A stretch of 5,764 bases of DNA from Candidatus Poseidoniaceae archaeon (GTDB lineage: Archaea; Thermoplasmatota; Poseidoniia; Poseidoniales; Poseidoniaceae), in NCBI GenBank assembly GCA_028822955.1, contig JAPKCL010000108.1:1-5764 (forward strand), read 5' to 3'. This document shows positions 5,489-5,764 of this stretch, in pieces. How positions within the stretch are numbered: the first letter of the stretch is position 1; each line of letters starts with the position of its first letter. Made by a program: the position numbers and the translations under genes. Under the pieces are notes generated by a model. It made no database searches, was not told the DNA's origin, and was given only the letters and a program-made list of their open reading frames with translations.

Positions 5489-5698
5489 AGCAGCAATGTG
5501 AAGAGAACCTTGCTTGTAAAACACTTGAATACGGTTTGGAACTTTGCGGGTTAATGCCGCAACTGCTTGATAGACTTCATCTTCCTTGACCTTGAAAGAC
5601 TTCGCTGCTTTAGGAGTTGACCAAGCGACATTTTCGAAATCTGATTGACGAATCCATTCAAAGATACGCGCTTCCAGTTCAGTTAATTCTTCCGCCAT
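5483..5698 (-). CDS. Small winged-helix DNA-binding-like protein
   Basis: This 71-residue protein has a helix at about 5-18, a putative helix-turn-helix made of a short helix (29-35, PKAAKSF) and a longer recognition-type helix (38-51, KEDEVYQAVAALTRK), then a beta-hairpin 'wing' (56-69, RIQVFYKQGSLHIA). The whole length is just the winged-helix core with no ligand or metal domain. It has no Cys and only His67, so it does not look like the DtxR-type iron repressor suggested by the upstream operator. The ATG at 5698 is the natural start and is followed by an acidic N-terminus; no strong Shine-Dalgarno is seen. It is convergent with the permease and probably independent of it. It may be a conserved archaeal transcription-related protein; I cannot name a specific function. 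Confidence 0.8.
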   Translation of the reverse strand: MAEELTELEARIFEWIRQSDFENVAWSTPKAAKSFKVKEDEVYQAVAALTRKVPNRIQVFYKQGSLHIAAE

Positions 5699-5718
5699 GA
5701 ATACCGCAGAGCGATTAC

Positions 5719-5764
5719 CCTCAAAACAGCACCGATTGATTTGAGGTTGAAATCAGAAGATTTC
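5719..5764. promoter_or_regulatory. Overlapping inverted repeats upstream of the winged-helix gene
   Basis: Three inverted repeats fall in the 66 bases before the winged-helix start: CCTCAAA/TTTGAGG (5719-5725 and 5740-5746), TGATTT/AAATCA (5737-5742 and 5750-5755) and GAAATC/GATTTC (5749-5754 and 5759-5764, ending at the window edge). They could be operators or autoregulatory sites. The arms are short and the sequence AT-rich, so chance is possible. No clear TATA box is seen for the minus-strand gene within the window. Confidence 0.25.

Noticed and set aside
5483..5698. The small winged-helix protein as the iron repressor for the upstream operator
   Set aside because: It lacks the metal-binding Cys/His/Glu set and the dimerisation domain of DtxR-family proteins, and it is convergent rather than in the cluster.
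1..5764. CRISPR arrays, tRNA or rRNA genes, insertion sequences
   Set aside because: No spaced direct repeats, cloverleaf-like stretches, rRNA-like segments, transposase motifs or terminal inverted repeats were seen. The only large repeat is the coding duplication of the two lobes.

Overview
The window looks like a piece of an archaeal genome, most plausibly a marine Poseidoniales (Marine Group II)-like euryarchaeon. The lineage is an inference from style, not from a marker gene. The support is a TTTATATA-type TATA box a short distance before a start codon, no bacterial -35/-10 pairs, very compact gene spacing, a GTGA stop/start overlap, a lipobox signal peptide and a small archaeal-style winged-helix protein.

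Layout. Positions 1-531 (minus strand) hold the N-terminal part of an ABC ATPase of the CcmA/ABC-2 type that runs off the left edge. It is divergent from a membrane protein of unknown function at 631-1524, and the gap between them carries two neighbouring palindromes. A promoter region (1525-1632) with a TATA box and a DtxR/IdeR-like operator leads into a three-gene plus-strand cluster: a 704-residue two-lobed substrate-binding lipoprotein (1633-3747), an ABC ATPase (3922-4605) and a PhnE-like permease (4602-5465). A strong hairpin lies between the binding protein and the ATPase. A small winged-helix gene (5483-5698, minus) converges on the permease, and a shared hairpin contains both stop codons.

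The central result is the binding protein. Automatic naming would probably call it PhnD-like or 'phosphonate-binding', but each lobe carries the transferrin pattern: Asp, Tyr, Tyr and His at the four iron-ligand positions, the SCHTG...SAG anion-binding segment, the GAxKCL...GDVAFxKxST segment, and the Cys pair that forms a conserved transferrin disulfide. Like animal transferrins it is a tandem duplication. Here, however, it is membrane-anchored through a lipobox and sits next to an ABC permease and ATPase. Together with an operator matching TTAGG-N4-CCTAA (the DtxR/IdeR core), this suggests an iron-repressed ferric-iron importer in which a bilobal archaeal transferrin captures Fe3+ with a synergistic anion and passes it to a PhnCE-type transporter. 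Ligand conservation and the operator are seen directly. Iron transport itself is an inference.
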